Part shown: in pieces, positions 37,396-46,762 of the stretch
How the letters are laid out: each line of letters begins with the position of its first letter
How positions within the stretch are numbered: the first letter of the stretch is position 1
Source: Candidatus Margulisiibacteriota bacterium
GTDB lineage: Bacteria; Margulisbacteria; WOR-1; JAHJIW01
Length of the DNA: 64,000 nt
Assembly (NCBI GenBank): GCA_018823125.1
Contig: JAHJIW010000013.1
Span: 1 to 64,000 of the forward strand
Reading direction: 5' to 3'
Program-made: the position numbers and the translations under genes
Notes under the pieces: generated by a model
What the model was told of the DNA's origin: nothing
Database searches by the model: none
Seen by the model: only the letters and a program-made list of their open reading frames with translations

Positions 37396-40221
37396 ATGAC
37401 AGAGATAAATATTCAGTCTGCTCCGGAACAATATAAAAGATACCTAACTTTTGCTGACGCCCAAGGAAACTATAGTCAAACCATCGATAATCAAACAGAA
37501 GCAACTCAAGCCGCAGAAGAATTTTGCAAAACTCAATCGGGAGATTGCCAAAACTTCTTAGAATACCTAGAAAGTTTTGGATTTCGGCCACAGGTTGAAG
37601 TGACAAGCATTCCTCCTGCTACCACCATCTCAACTAGTGAAAGTGAACAAAATGAATCAGATTTAATTGAAATTTATCCTAGATTTGCTTCTCCAGAAAT
37701 ATCTCTAAATGAAGTAGAAAACCTTGAAGAATCTTTTGAAAATGATATTGATACTTTAAGGCAAGATGCCTATCGCCACACTGTGAGTCGTCTGATCAAC
37801 AGATTTCCAAATGCTGAACCCCAAGACCTCTATGCTCTTTTTTATCATTACAATTCAAATAAAAGAGCCCAAGCAATCTCAAACTTTAAAGCCTCAGGAA
37901 TATATGAAGCAGTAGAAATCTGCCGCGCCCAATATTTAATGTATGAGATCCTGGGGAAACATTTTGATGACCAAACCAATGCACAACTATTACAGATAAT
38001 CGATGCTTCGCGCTTTGAAAATTTTGGATGGCTTTGGCAAACCACACTGGATGGCATGATTAGAACCAATGAATTTAATCAATTAGCTAATCAAATTTTG
38101 GCACGTTCAGATGTACGCAATACTTTATCGATATTAAAAGAACTAAAGGATGAGGATTTAATAAAAATTTTCAATTATATTGGCGAACCAGATCATTATT
38201 TCATTAGCATGGACATAACGGAGGCTGGTTCGGAAGCAGCTGAAAAACTGGCAAAAAGCATTAAAGATAAAGTAGCCGCCAAAATTGGACTAACCAACCG
38301 ATCGTCTACGGAGATTTTAGCACTGGCTGCGCGCAGCGAAAGTGATTACTTTTTTAACATGCTTCTCGCCAGAAAAGCAAAAGCAATCCCCAGCATACAA
38401 GCCGCCCTTAATGATAGTGATCCAAAAATTCGCTTCATTGCAACCAGAGCAATCTATGAATTTTCAGTAGAACAAGCACATTTAATACCAGATGATATAA
38501 TACCGCTTCTGTTCGAAAAACTGGTTAGTAATTCTGAATCAGAAAAGCAAGAAAAAAATAACGCCAGTTGGGCGCTCATTAATCTAGGGCCTCGCATTCT
38601 TCCTTTCACAAGACAACCCCTTAGCAATCCAAACGAAGGAATCGGAGCAGAAACCCTATCTATAATCCTAAGGATTACTGCAGAAAATCCAGACTCAATT
38701 CCGGATGAACTAATTCCACTGATTGTCGAAAATCTAAACAATGATTCTAGAGCTGATTTTAAAAGTGGATATGAATTAGCGGCTAATTTACTAGTCGGCA
38801 TCAGTCCACGTAGCATCCCTGTGTTGCAAACGGCATTACTTGATAATCCGGATAAAGTGATTTGTGCTGGTGCAACCCATATTATCTGCAGAATTGCAGA
38901 AAATGAACCAGGGTCAATTCCAGATGATATGATTCCTCTTTTGATTGATAATTTAAGTAATGATAATGATACTATGTTTGAATATAAAATTGGGACCGAA
39001 CATGCCGCGGATGCGCTGACCTATCTGGGAGCACGCGCAATTCCGCACTTAAAATCAAGACTATTCAGCAACCCTGATGATAAGCAACGCGCTGCATTAG
39101 CCTATGCACTTTTTAAAATCACTGCAGTAACCCCCGAACTAATATCTCAAGACATGCTTCCTTTCTTAATCGATACTCTCAGCAATGAATACAAAATACT
39201 GGGAAATACAAAGCCGGAAGGCAGAATCTATGCTGCCTGTGCACTTGCCAATCTAAGCACGATTAGCCTTCCTGACTTAAAAATTGCATTGCGGAGTACG
39301 GACGAAAAAACTAGAGCTGGAGCGATCTATGCCATACACCTCATTATCTCAAATAACCCCGCATTAATGTCTAGTGAATTAAGCCTTCTTTTAATTGAAA
39401 ATTTTAATAACCGCGATTATATCAGTTCGTTCAACGGAGGCGAATATGCAGCCCGCATAATTGAAGACCTAGGGGCGGAAGCAGCTCCTCATTTAAGAAT
39501 CATACTTAGTCATTCAGACAGCAAAATTCGCGCTACCGGAACAGAGATTGTAAATAACATCGCTCGCGAAAATCCAGAAAACATTCCAGACGATTTAATT
39601 CCACTATTGATTGATAATTTAAACAACGATTCAAGTTATAGTCGTCCAGAGGGAGCAATGTATGCATCCTGGGTGCTAGCAAAGCTAAGTCCTAGATCGC
39701 TTCCGTATGTAAAAGAAGCGCTGAGTAATGCAGACGATAAAATTCGTGCAAGAGCAGTTGATATTTTAGAAACAATATACAAAGAAAACCCAGAATTAAT
39801 TACTGATGATTTCATTCCCCTTATAATCGAAAACCTTAATAACAATTCTGCCAACGGATATTCTTATGCTGCTACAATATTACAAGAAATGGGACCAGCA
39901 GCAATCCCCTATTTAAAAGAAGCGCTGAGCAATGCAAACGCTGAAATTCGCGCCGGAGCAACCTATGCATTGCGGCAAATCGCAAACGAAGACCCAGCAT
40001 TAATGACTGATGACTTAATTCCTCTCTTGATCGATAATCTCGATAACGAAGCCATGATTTCTTTTAACAATGGAAGTGAACATGCTGCGTTAATTCTTAA
40101 AGAAATTGGCCCACGCGCCCTTCCCTATCTCAAACCCGCACGTTTCAACCCTAATTTCACCATTGCCCAAAATGCCAGAAAACTCTATAAAGAAATAAAA
40201 TCACAAGAAGGAGAAAATTAA
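37396..40221 (+). CDS. HEAT-repeat protein with shared N-terminal module
   Basis: 941 aa from the ATG at 37396 (MTEINIQSAPEQYKRYL), which has SD AAGGGGG; an upstream TTG in frame lies before the terminator hairpin. Residues 1-65 form a module shared with the next gene: APEQYKRYLTFADAQG..., TEATQAAEEFCKTQ, NFLEYLESFGF. After a Ser/Glu linker and a helical region (to about 310), there are about ten HEAT/PBS-lyase-like repeats of 60-70 aa, each with P(D/E)D(L/M)IPLLIDNLNND and an ALSNPDxKIRAGAxxxL helix. No signal peptide or TM. Such solenoids are protein-binding scaffolds; partner unknown. Confidence 0.78.
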   Translation: MTEINIQSAPEQYKRYLTFADAQGNYSQTIDNQTEATQAAEEFCKTQSGDCQNFLEYLESFGFRPQVEVTSIPPATTISTSESEQNESDLIEIYPRFASPEISLNEVENLEESFENDIDTLRQDAYRHTVSRLINRFPNAEPQDLYALFYHYNSNKRAQAISNFKASGIYEAVEICRAQYLMYEILGKHFDDQTNAQLLQIIDASRFENFGWLWQTTLDGMIRTNEFNQLANQILARSDVRNTLSILKELKDEDLIKIFNYIGEPDHYFISMDITEAGSEAAEKLAKSIKDKVAAKIGLTNRSSTEILALAARSESDYFFNMLLARKAKAIPSIQAALNDSDPKIRFIATRAIYEFSVEQAHLIPDDIIPLLFEKLVSNSESEKQEKNNASWALINLGPRILPFTRQPLSNPNEGIGAETLSIILRITAENPDSIPDELIPLIVENLNNDSRADFKSGYELAANLLVGISPRSIPVLQTALLDNPDKVICAGATHIICRIAENEPGSIPDDMIPLLIDNLSNDNDTMFEYKIGTEHAADALTYLGARAIPHLKSRLFSNPDDKQRAALAYALFKITAVTPELISQDMLPFLIDTLSNEYKILGNTKPEGRIYAACALANLSTISLPDLKIALRSTDEKTRAGAIYAIHLIISNNPALMSSELSLLLIENFNNRDYISSFNGGEYAARIIEDLGAEAAPHLRIILSHSDSKIRATGTEIVNNIARENPENIPDDLIPLLIDNLNNDSSYSRPEGAMYASWVLAKLSPRSLPYVKEALSNADDKIRARAVDILETIYKENPELITDDFIPLIIENLNNNSANGYSYAATILQEMGPAAIPYLKEALSNANAEIRAGATYALRQIANEDPALMTDDLIPLLIDNLDNEAMISFNNGSEHAALILKEIGPRALPYLKPARFNPNFTIAQNARKLYKEIKSQEGEN

Positions 40222-40222
40222 A

Positions 40223-41104
40223 ATGACAAATCTAAGTATTGCAAATGCTCCGGAGAATTACCGTAGATATTTTTCCCTTGCCGACTCGAGCCCCAGTGGG
40301 AACTTCAATCAGCAAATTGATAGCCCCGCCGAAGCAACTTTTGCCACAGAAGAATTATGCAAAACCGAACCAGAAAATTGCAAAGACTTAGTAAATTATC
40401 TAGAAAGCGCAGGGTTTCAAATAGCTGCTGCATTTGATTCCGGCCGGATTCTTGAATATCAGTTAGCAATGCTCGAAAACCCTGAAACATCCATCGAAAA
40501 AAAATCAACGGCCTTAAATGCTCTTTTAGCAGACTGGTTCGATGTGTATTACTATTCTTCACAAGAGTTAGAATTAACTCCTGCCTTTTTAGCTTTAGAC
40601 ATTGCCCTTCAGCAAAGAATCATGATTGCCTTCAGCACGTACATACACAACTTTGATTTAAATGCTCCTTACGATGAGAATAACGAGATATTATTCAGCG
40701 CTAGTTTCAGCGCCATCAATGTCTATCGAGCTCTTTGGAATCAACTAGACACAGCTACGCTTAGACCCATAAAAAGCAAATTAAAATATACAATCGTTGC
40801 CGCCCCCACCGTGGGATCTGTTTCCCCGACCGGAAAGAGTGCAGCCGATACCTTTGATGAAGGATATACTTACGAATACCGGGCAACTTTCACTTTAAAT
40901 GGGATCCCTAAAAACGCAACCAAAGTTCAGGTTATTTTACACAACTGGAAACAAGAAATGGTTGCAATTACCGGTAATCAACTAACCATTAAAATATGGC
41001 TGCACGAACGCAATCCGTTTACCCAAGGAGAATTAATGTTTTTTGATAGCAACGGGAAACTAGTCGGGGAAAGCAAGCCTTTTGAAATCAGAAAACCAAA
41101 CTAA
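40223..41104 (+). CDS. Protein sharing the N-terminal module of the HEAT gene
   Basis: 293 aa. Residues 1-65 (IANAPENYRRYFSLADS, AEATFATEELCKTEPENC, LVNYLESAGF) are a clear paralogue of the N-terminus of the preceding protein, including two Cys. The middle is helical; the C-terminal 100 aa (SPTGKSAADTFDEGYTYEYRATFTLNG...) look like a beta-sandwich. Starts 1 nt after the HEAT gene stop, SD AAGGAG, so the two are translated together. No signal peptide. Function unknown; the shared module suggests a common docking or targeting role. Confidence 0.65.
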   Translation: MTNLSIANAPENYRRYFSLADSSPSGNFNQQIDSPAEATFATEELCKTEPENCKDLVNYLESAGFQIAAAFDSGRILEYQLAMLENPETSIEKKSTALNALLADWFDVYYYSSQELELTPAFLALDIALQQRIMIAFSTYIHNFDLNAPYDENNEILFSASFSAINVYRALWNQLDTATLRPIKSKLKYTIVAAPTVGSVSPTGKSAADTFDEGYTYEYRATFTLNGIPKNATKVQVILHNWKQEMVAITGNQLTIKIWLHERNPFTQGELMFFDSNGKLVGESKPFEIRKPN

Positions 41105-41131
41105 AATAACTACCTCCAAAAGTGAAATTTT
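41105..41131 (+). repeat. 27-bp direct repeat, right copy
   Basis: Begins immediately after the stop of the 293-aa gene; near-copy of 37272-37298. Confidence 0.75.
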
Positions 41132-41225
41132 AATTGACAGTGCCCCACCATCTGAAGAAGTCGTCACAGGATATGACCGAGGACCATACGGACCAATTGA
41201 TATGAGTGATAAAATCGAGGAATAA
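41132..41225 (+). pseudogene. Possible 3' remnant of a coding sequence
   Basis: After the right repeat a frame runs open for about 30 codons to TAA at 41223-41225 and reads like protein (IDSAPPSEEVVTGYDRGPYG...SDKIEE) but has no start or SD. It could be a gene tail left by the duplication or insertion that produced the direct repeats. Low confidence; it may be fortuitous. Confidence 0.3.
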
Positions 41226-41228
41226 TAG

Positions 41229-41951
41229 TTACAAACTTACCACTCTTTTTTTCAACTCATCCGTAACCGCTTTATAATTATAGTAGGCATTTTCTTCTTT
41301 TTTTCCGGCTAAAAATTTATCCGGATAAAGCGGCTCCCCAAAGGAAACCGTAACTTTTTTACCGACCCTGGGAAAAAATTTACCGCGCGGCAAAACCCGA
41401 AAAGTTCCGTCAATTTTTGCCGGAATGATCGGCACATTGTTTTCAACTGCAAGCACACCCACCCCAACCTTAAACTCACCGATACTGCCATCATAAGATC
41501 GATCGCCTTCGGGAGCAATAAAAACTGATTTACCCAGACGCAAAACGTCCGAAGCCACCCGCAAAGCTTCCATAAAATTGGCTTTGGTATCCACAAAAAT
41601 ACAATTAGCACCCGCCTTCACCACAAATTGAGTAACTGCATTTCCCAAAAGCCAAGTAGTTGCAATGGAATATAAATTTGACCTGGTTTCGGGAGGGATT
41701 TTTCGGATTAAAAAAGCGTAATCCAAATTACTTTGGTGATTAGAAGCTAAAATAAAGGGTGGTTTAATCTTTAAATTTTGAAGCCCCACTACTCTATAAT
41801 CACAAAGCTTATCAATGATAAAATAAGTTGTCCCAAGGATCAGCGGCCTAAAGATGCGCAGCGGAGATTTAACCTGCCGAAAAACATTTTTGTCCGGGGA
41901 ACGCTCCACCCCCAAATGTTTGCGCCAGTAGCCGGCAGTGGTTTCTTGCAT
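41229..41951 (-). CDS. PlsC-like 1-acyl-sn-glycerol-3-phosphate acyltransferase
   Basis: 240 aa. LPLAT fold with the catalytic NHQSNLDYAFL (Nx4D form of HX4D: H and D present) near residue 72, the second motif APEGDRSYDGSIGEFKVGV near 140 and the third VPIIPAKIDGT near 165. Membrane-associated; transfers a fatty acyl chain to a lysophospholipid or glycerol phosphate. Its start overlaps the ACP stop by 1 nt and it completes the synthetase-ACP-acyltransferase operon, so its donor is probably the dedicated acyl-ACP. Confidence 0.9.
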   Translation of the reverse strand: MQETTAGYWRKHLGVERSPDKNVFRQVKSPLRIFRPLILGTTYFIIDKLCDYRVVGLQNLKIKPPFILASNHQSNLDYAFLIRKIPPETRSNLYSIATTWLLGNAVTQFVVKAGANCIFVDTKANFMEALRVASDVLRLGKSVFIAPEGDRSYDGSIGEFKVGVGVLAVENNVPIIPAKIDGTFRVLPRGKFFPRVGKKVTVSFGEPLYPDKFLAGKKEENAYYNYKAVTDELKKRVVSL

Positions 41952-42199
41952 TACAATGCACGACTCTCTTTAATTTCACGCACCAAAGCAATAATGTCGT
42001 TGAGGGTAGTTACGTCTTTTAATCTGTTTTCAGGAATATCAATATGATATTTTTTATCGAGGGCAGCAAAAATTTCTACTCCCAAAAGCGAATCGACGCC
42101 CAGATCATAAAAGATATTTACGTTAGCATCGATTTTTTTCTCCGGGATTTTAATAATTTTTGAAACCAAAACTTTAATTTCTTTCTCTAAATCTGCCAT
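41951..42199 (-). CDS. Acyl carrier protein
   Basis: 82 aa. Four-helix ACP with the phosphopantetheine site in YDLGVDSLLGVEIF (Ser of DSL, about residue 37). Acidic at the site but with a basic N-terminal stretch (KEIKVLVSKIIKIPEKKID). 1-nt overlaps with both the acyl-activating enzyme upstream and PlsC downstream imply a dedicated carrier rather than the general fatty-acid ACP. Confidence 0.92.
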   Translation of the reverse strand: MADLEKEIKVLVSKIIKIPEKKIDANVNIFYDLGVDSLLGVEIFAALDKKYHIDIPENRLKDVTTLNDIIALVREIKESRAL

Positions 42200-43902
42200 T
42201 AGATCCCCAGCTCCTCTCTTAGCTCAAAGCGCTTCACCTTACGCGTAGAAGTTTTCGGCAGGTCATGAAACAACACCCGAGTTTGGGCAATTCTTTTGTA
42301 TTCTGAGAGTTTTTCGTTTAGTTTTCTGACCTCATCCAGCAGAATTTCTTCCATAATCTTATTAGAAACAATAATTTCTTTTTGCTTTAAATATATTTCA
42401 AAATAATCATGTTCCGGAACCACCACCGCTATTATTTCTTCGCCCCCTTTGCGGATTCCCTTTTCCAGCTTAACTCCCAGCACACAAGATTCTTTGATAA
42501 AAGGATTACGATTTAAGTAAAACTCAATTTCCTCCGGATAAACATTGACCCCCGCCCCGGTAACAATTAAATTTTTAGACCGCCCGGTAATGTACAAATA
42601 ATTGTGCTCATCTAAAAATCCTAAATCTCCGGTATACAGCCAGCCGTCTCGTAAGATTTCTTTAGTTAAATCCGGCCGCTTGTAATAACCCTGCATCACA
42701 TTGGGCCCCCGCACCACAATTTCACCAATATCGTCGTTATCCGGATTTAAAATTTTTACTTCGACTCCGGGCAACGGCTTACCCACTGACCCAATCCGAT
42801 TATGTTTTAAAGTACAAGCCGAAATTATAGGAGAAGTTTCGGTAAGACCATAGCCCTGCAGGATAGTAATTCCAAAAGCTTCAAAACCGAGAATCACTTC
42901 GGGGTCCATGGCCGCTCCTCCGGCTACCCAAAAGCGGGTTTTGCCCCCCAGTTTTTTGTGCAGCATTCCAAAAAGACGGCTGCCGATATTTTTATGTAAA
43001 ACTATTTTAAAGAAGCGGGAAATAAACTGCAAAAATGAAAAAACAGCAACGGCCGCCGGTCCTTTTGAGTGAACATCTCTAATAATCCCCTCGTAGAAAA
43101 GGCGATACAAAAGCGGGACCGCCAGCATAATGGTAGTTCCGGTTTCCTGCATATTAGCCAGTAGTTGATAAGACTTTAAACTTTCGGCGTAGGTAATGCG
43201 CGCCCCGACATAATACGGGGTTAAAAATCCAGCCGTACATTCAAACGTATGGTGGAGGGGTAAAACTGACAAAAGATTATCGGTGGGGCCAACGTCAATC
43301 AGCGAACACATGGTTTGCACATTACTCATAATATTGCGATGCGATAGCATAACTCCCTTGGAAACTCCGGTAGTTCCCGAGGTATAAACAATCGCCGCAA
43401 TCTCGTCCAATCCAATTTTGCCAATACTTTCGCGTTGGTGGGTAGTGTGTACCGCAAGTTGATAAGAATAAATATGTTCCTGATTCTGCGCCTGGTCCAA
43501 ATTAACAATAAATTTTAATTCCGGAAGATCATTTTTATTTTTTTCGATTAAATCCAAAAATCGGCCCGAAATTACAATACAACGTGAACCAGAATTTTCC
43601 AAAAGGGTTTTGAGGCTGTCTTCTTCAATCAGGGCATCCAGCGGCACTACAATCGCACCCGCACAAATAATGGCCAGATACGAAATGGCCCACTCCGGTC
43701 GGTTTTCGGAAAGCAGCGCTACCCGATCACCCGGCCGGATACCCATGGCATGTAAGGCGGCTGCCATATTTTCGATCATGACTCCGGCTTCACTAAAAGT
43801 AATGCGGTGATAAACTCCGTCTCTTTTGGTTTGAAATGCAACTGAGGCCGCATGCGTTGCGGTATTTTGCCAAACCATTTGGGGAATGGTTAATAATTCC
43901 AT
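42199..43902 (-). CDS. AMP-forming acyl-CoA/acyl-ACP synthetase
   Basis: 567 aa. ANL-family enzyme: P-loop YTSGTTGVSKGVMLSHRN (about 175-192), GYGLTETSPI, YTGDLGFLDEHNYLYITGR, and C-terminal KRIAQTRVLF...TSTRKVKRFE with the catalytic Lys. Activates a fatty acid to acyl-AMP and loads CoA or the adjacent ACP. SD GGGAG before the ATG at 43902. Looks like an FadD/Aas-type activating enzyme; the ACP and PlsC behind it argue for acyl-ACP synthetase activity. Confidence 0.88.
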   Translation of the reverse strand: MELLTIPQMVWQNTATHAASVAFQTKRDGVYHRITFSEAGVMIENMAAALHAMGIRPGDRVALLSENRPEWAISYLAIICAGAIVVPLDALIEEDSLKTLLENSGSRCIVISGRFLDLIEKNKNDLPELKFIVNLDQAQNQEHIYSYQLAVHTTHQRESIGKIGLDEIAAIVYTSGTTGVSKGVMLSHRNIMSNVQTMCSLIDVGPTDNLLSVLPLHHTFECTAGFLTPYYVGARITYAESLKSYQLLANMQETGTTIMLAVPLLYRLFYEGIIRDVHSKGPAAVAVFSFLQFISRFFKIVLHKNIGSRLFGMLHKKLGGKTRFWVAGGAAMDPEVILGFEAFGITILQGYGLTETSPIISACTLKHNRIGSVGKPLPGVEVKILNPDNDDIGEIVVRGPNVMQGYYKRPDLTKEILRDGWLYTGDLGFLDEHNYLYITGRSKNLIVTGAGVNVYPEEIEFYLNRNPFIKESCVLGVKLEKGIRKGGEEIIAVVVPEHDYFEIYLKQKEIIVSNKIMEEILLDEVRKLNEKLSEYKRIAQTRVLFHDLPKTSTRKVKRFELREELGI

Positions 43903-43956
43903 AAAATCTCCCGATTAAAAGGAAAGATAACACGATAAATTAGAAAGTTCAATCTC

Positions 43957-45129
43957 TTATTGTCGGGTCGCTTCCAGCGTAGTTTTGTCCGATTTTTGCG
44001 TTAAAGCTAAAAATGTAGGAGTATACGCATTATTGGCATTCCAAACTAAATAACGATCAAATCCGGCATCGTTAACCGCTTTGATTTGCTGTCGGACGTA
44101 TTCCGGTCCAAAAATATTGGTACCCCAGGCAAAACCCTGAATCCAGGGAGTAATTTCACAAGTTATTTTTTCGCCTTCTACCGTAGGAGTTAAACTTACT
44201 TTCAGCTGGTCAACTCCTCTTTTAATAAAATAATAGGGCTCATCTCCAGGAAATTTATAACCGTCAAATCCCGGGGCAAAATGTGAAGGATACAGCATGG
44301 GACAAATGGCATCTAAAGGTTCTTGCATTAATTTTAAATCCTGCCCTAAATCTTCAATATCGGTTCTGCATTGCCAGGCCACTACCCCAAAAATATCAGC
44401 GGTTAAAGCTACATTATATTTACGCAAACGATCCTTGGAAGCGGTTAAAAAAGCGGCAATGTTTTGCGGATGAGAAACGCCTTGTTTTTTATGCGGATAA
44501 ATAATTTTCCCTACACTGCCCTCGGTGGGAAATCTGACATAATCATACTGAATTTCATCAATGCCGGACCAGGCCGCTAACTCAGCCACTAAAATATTAT
44601 ATTCCCAGACTTCTTTACTATACGGATCAACCCAATACGCGCCGCCGCGGTCTCTCCATAAGTTGCCGGATTCATCCTTGATGGCTAAATCCTGGCGCCG
44701 CAGCGCTAAATAATCATCTTTAAAAATTACCATTCTTCCCGAAACGATCATTCCTTCGGAATGCAAATAATCTACAATTCTTTTAAGGCTGGGAGAAGCT
44801 GCTTCAATCTGATAATCAAATAATTTATGATTTAACATCGCATCGCGGATATTGCCGCAAATTAAACTTTTTATTTCAATCACGACCGAATCTAATCCGG
44901 CCAATTTTGAGTTTCGGACAATATATTCAAGAAATTCACGGTCCAGCGCAGAATTGCCGGTTAAGTACACTCCCCTTTGTGAAGTTCTTAATTTTTCGCG
45001 CTTGGGAACTGAAATTTGAGTAGATTCGGTGGAAGCCGGTCTATTATACGGGTTTAAATAAACATACCCGCTTAATAATACAGTCAGGACAACCAGACCA
45101 ATAGATATTAATGCTTTTTTAATCATCAA
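43957..45129 (-). CDS. DUF4015-type putative glycoside hydrolase, membrane-anchored
   Basis: 390 aa. N-terminal anchor or signal (about 6-27), then RGVYLTGNSALDREFLEYIVRNSKLAGLDSVVIEIK, a TIM-barrel start typical of DUF4015 putative glycosyl hydrolases. Later strands carry DEIQYDYVRFPTEG (candidate catalytic acids), ADIFGVVAW and CPMLYPSHFAPG. Start overlaps the Yip1 gene stop by 4 nt. Probably acts on a surface polysaccharide; the substrate is unknown. Confidence 0.82.
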   Translation of the reverse strand: MMIKKALISIGLVVLTVLLSGYVYLNPYNRPASTESTQISVPKREKLRTSQRGVYLTGNSALDREFLEYIVRNSKLAGLDSVVIEIKSLICGNIRDAMLNHKLFDYQIEAASPSLKRIVDYLHSEGMIVSGRMVIFKDDYLALRRQDLAIKDESGNLWRDRGGAYWVDPYSKEVWEYNILVAELAAWSGIDEIQYDYVRFPTEGSVGKIIYPHKKQGVSHPQNIAAFLTASKDRLRKYNVALTADIFGVVAWQCRTDIEDLGQDLKLMQEPLDAICPMLYPSHFAPGFDGYKFPGDEPYYFIKRGVDQLKVSLTPTVEGEKITCEITPWIQGFAWGTNIFGPEYVRQQIKAVNDAGFDRYLVWNANNAYTPTFLALTQKSDKTTLEATRQ

Positions 45130-45728
45130 TAAGGAGATATCCTCGAATAAACCGGGGCATAAATAAACTGCCCTACCAAAATATTAACCACTACCATCAC
45201 AATAATTGCCACTACAATGGCGGCTACGATATAAGGCAGCGTTTTTTCGGCCGGAGTTTCCATCAAGATGGGAAGCCCGATGTATAATAGATAAACTCCG
45301 TAAAGTCCAATAATCGCCAGAATCGAAAGCGAAGGAATAACACTGAAAACCCCCGCTAACCATACCGGAGTTGCCGCATAAACTACTAATTTCATGGCAT
45401 TGGATAAATTTGATTTTGATTCAAAATGCGGAGCTAAATAATTAATGACGTAACCACCAATGTAAACACCGACTAAACTCAAAACGTAATTTAAAACCGC
45501 GGCCAAAAGTGAATCCTGCAGCGGCATTCTAAACGTACCGGCCATCGGAACCTGCATGCCAATAATACTGTACCCAATAATCATCGCCAGGGACGGAATG
45601 GCCGCTAAAATTGCAGCATAATTAGTAAAAAGCAGGGTAATGCTGGTTTCTTCATTTTTAATTATGGGCCAGGTCGCCATTGGTTTAAGGATAATTTCTT
45701 TGGCACGATCTACGATTTTCTTGAACAT
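45126..45728 (-). CDS. Yip1-family integral membrane protein
   Basis: 200 aa, about five TM helices. Starts MFKKIVDRAKEIILKPMATWPIIKNEE, the bacterial Yip1-domain signature, followed by hydrophobic helices (about 30-52, 70-95, 110-130, 135-155, 165-188). SD AAAGGAG. Two-gene operon with the DUF4015 protein. Bacterial Yip1 proteins have no settled function. Confidence 0.8.
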   Translation of the reverse strand: MFKKIVDRAKEIILKPMATWPIIKNEETSITLLFTNYAAILAAIPSLAMIIGYSIIGMQVPMAGTFRMPLQDSLLAAVLNYVLSLVGVYIGGYVINYLAPHFESKSNLSNAMKLVVYAATPVWLAGVFSVIPSLSILAIIGLYGVYLLYIGLPILMETPAEKTLPYIVAAIVVAIIVMVVVNILVGQFIYAPVYSRISPY

Positions 45729-45814
45729 TTAGCTGCTCCTTTTACCTATATTTGAGTCGTTGAAGAGATTCTAGCATTTTGCAAAGCTGGTGACAACTGA
45801 GTCGTATTTTCTAA

Positions 45815-45843
45815 TTGCGCAATATTTCCTTATATGATAATAT
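45815..45843 (+). promoter_or_regulatory. rpsB promoter
   Basis: TTGCGC 45815-45820, 17-nt spacer, TAATAT 45838-45843, giving a leader of about 55 nt before the SD AAGGAGGT of rpsB. Confidence 0.5.
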
Positions 45844-45904
45844 GTACGCTCGTTGTTCTACTAAAATCAAGCAATTCCGTCTCAACAACAAGGAGGTAAT
45901 TAAT

Positions 45905-46753
45905 TTGTCAGTTGTATCAATGCGAGAATTACTAGAAGCGGGGGTCCATTTTGGACACCAGGCCAACCGCTGGAACCCTAAAATGGCGCCTTTTATTTAC
46001 TCGGTAAGAAATGATATTCACGTCATCGACCTTCACAAAACTATCCCTTATATTGAAGAAGCGTACGAATATGTAAGAAAACTAGCTAAAGACAACAAAA
46101 ACATTCTGTTTATCGGCACCAAAAAACAAGCCCAGGAAGCCATCGAATCCGAAGCCAATAAATGCGGCATGCCCTACGTTAACCAAAGATGGATGGGCGG
46201 CACCTTAACTAATTTTAAAACTTTAAAGAAAAACATCATCCGCCTCAAAAAGATTGAAGAAATGGAAAACACCGGTATCTTTGAAAAACTCCCCAAAAAA
46301 GAAGTGGCTAACTTAAAACGTGAACACACCAAATTAATGCGCGGCTTAGGCGGAATCCGGGAAATGGCGGATCTACCGGGCGCGGTTTTTATCGTTGATA
46401 CCAAAAAAGAAATTATTGCGGTTAAAGAAGCACGCAAACTAGGCATTCCGATTGTTGGTATTCTGGACACTAATTGTGATCCGGCTGAAGTTGACCACCC
46501 GATTCCCGGCAATGACGATGCCATCCGATCCATAAAACTGATCTGTAGTATCGTGGCCAATGCGGTATTAGAAGGCCGCGAAATTAAACCCGCCGATGTC
46601 GGCATCGAAGGCGAAGCCATTGCAGTTCCTGCGGAAATACCTGAAGAATTGGAAGCAGCCCAGGCCATATCCGAAGAAGAACGCTTAATTGAACAGGAAG
46701 GCATAAAACTAAAAGAATTTATCACCTCAGAAGACGAGCGCACCGGATTTTAG
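45905..46753 (+). CDS. rpsB: RpsB, 30S ribosomal protein S2
   Basis: 282 aa from the TTG at 45905, which sits 7 nt after a full AAGGAGGT; the frame extends upstream to 45815 but that part overlaps the promoter. S2 motifs: [72 protein letters not shown] and [17 protein letters not shown]. The C-terminal about 50 aa form an acidic extension ([10 protein letters not shown]...). First gene of rpsB-tsf-polA. Confidence 0.96.
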   Translation: MSVVSMRELLEAGVHFGHQANRWNPKMAPFIYSVRNDIHVIDLHKTIPYIEEAYEYVRKLAKDNKNILFIGTKKQAQEAIESEANKCGMPYVNQRWMGGTLTNFKTLKKNIIRLKKIEEMENTGIFEKLPKKEVANLKREHTKLMRGLGGIREMADLPGAVFIVDTKKEIIAVKEARKLGIPIVGILDTNCDPAEVDHPIPGNDDAIRSIKLICSIVANAVLEGREIKPADVGIEGEAIAVPAEIPEELEAAQAISEEERLIEQEGIKLKEFITSEDERTGF

Positions 46754-46762
46754 GAGGAAGCT

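Noticed and set aside
45815..45904. N-terminal extension of RpsB
   Set aside because: It overlaps the promoter; the TTG at 45905 has a perfect SD and yields the normal S2 start.
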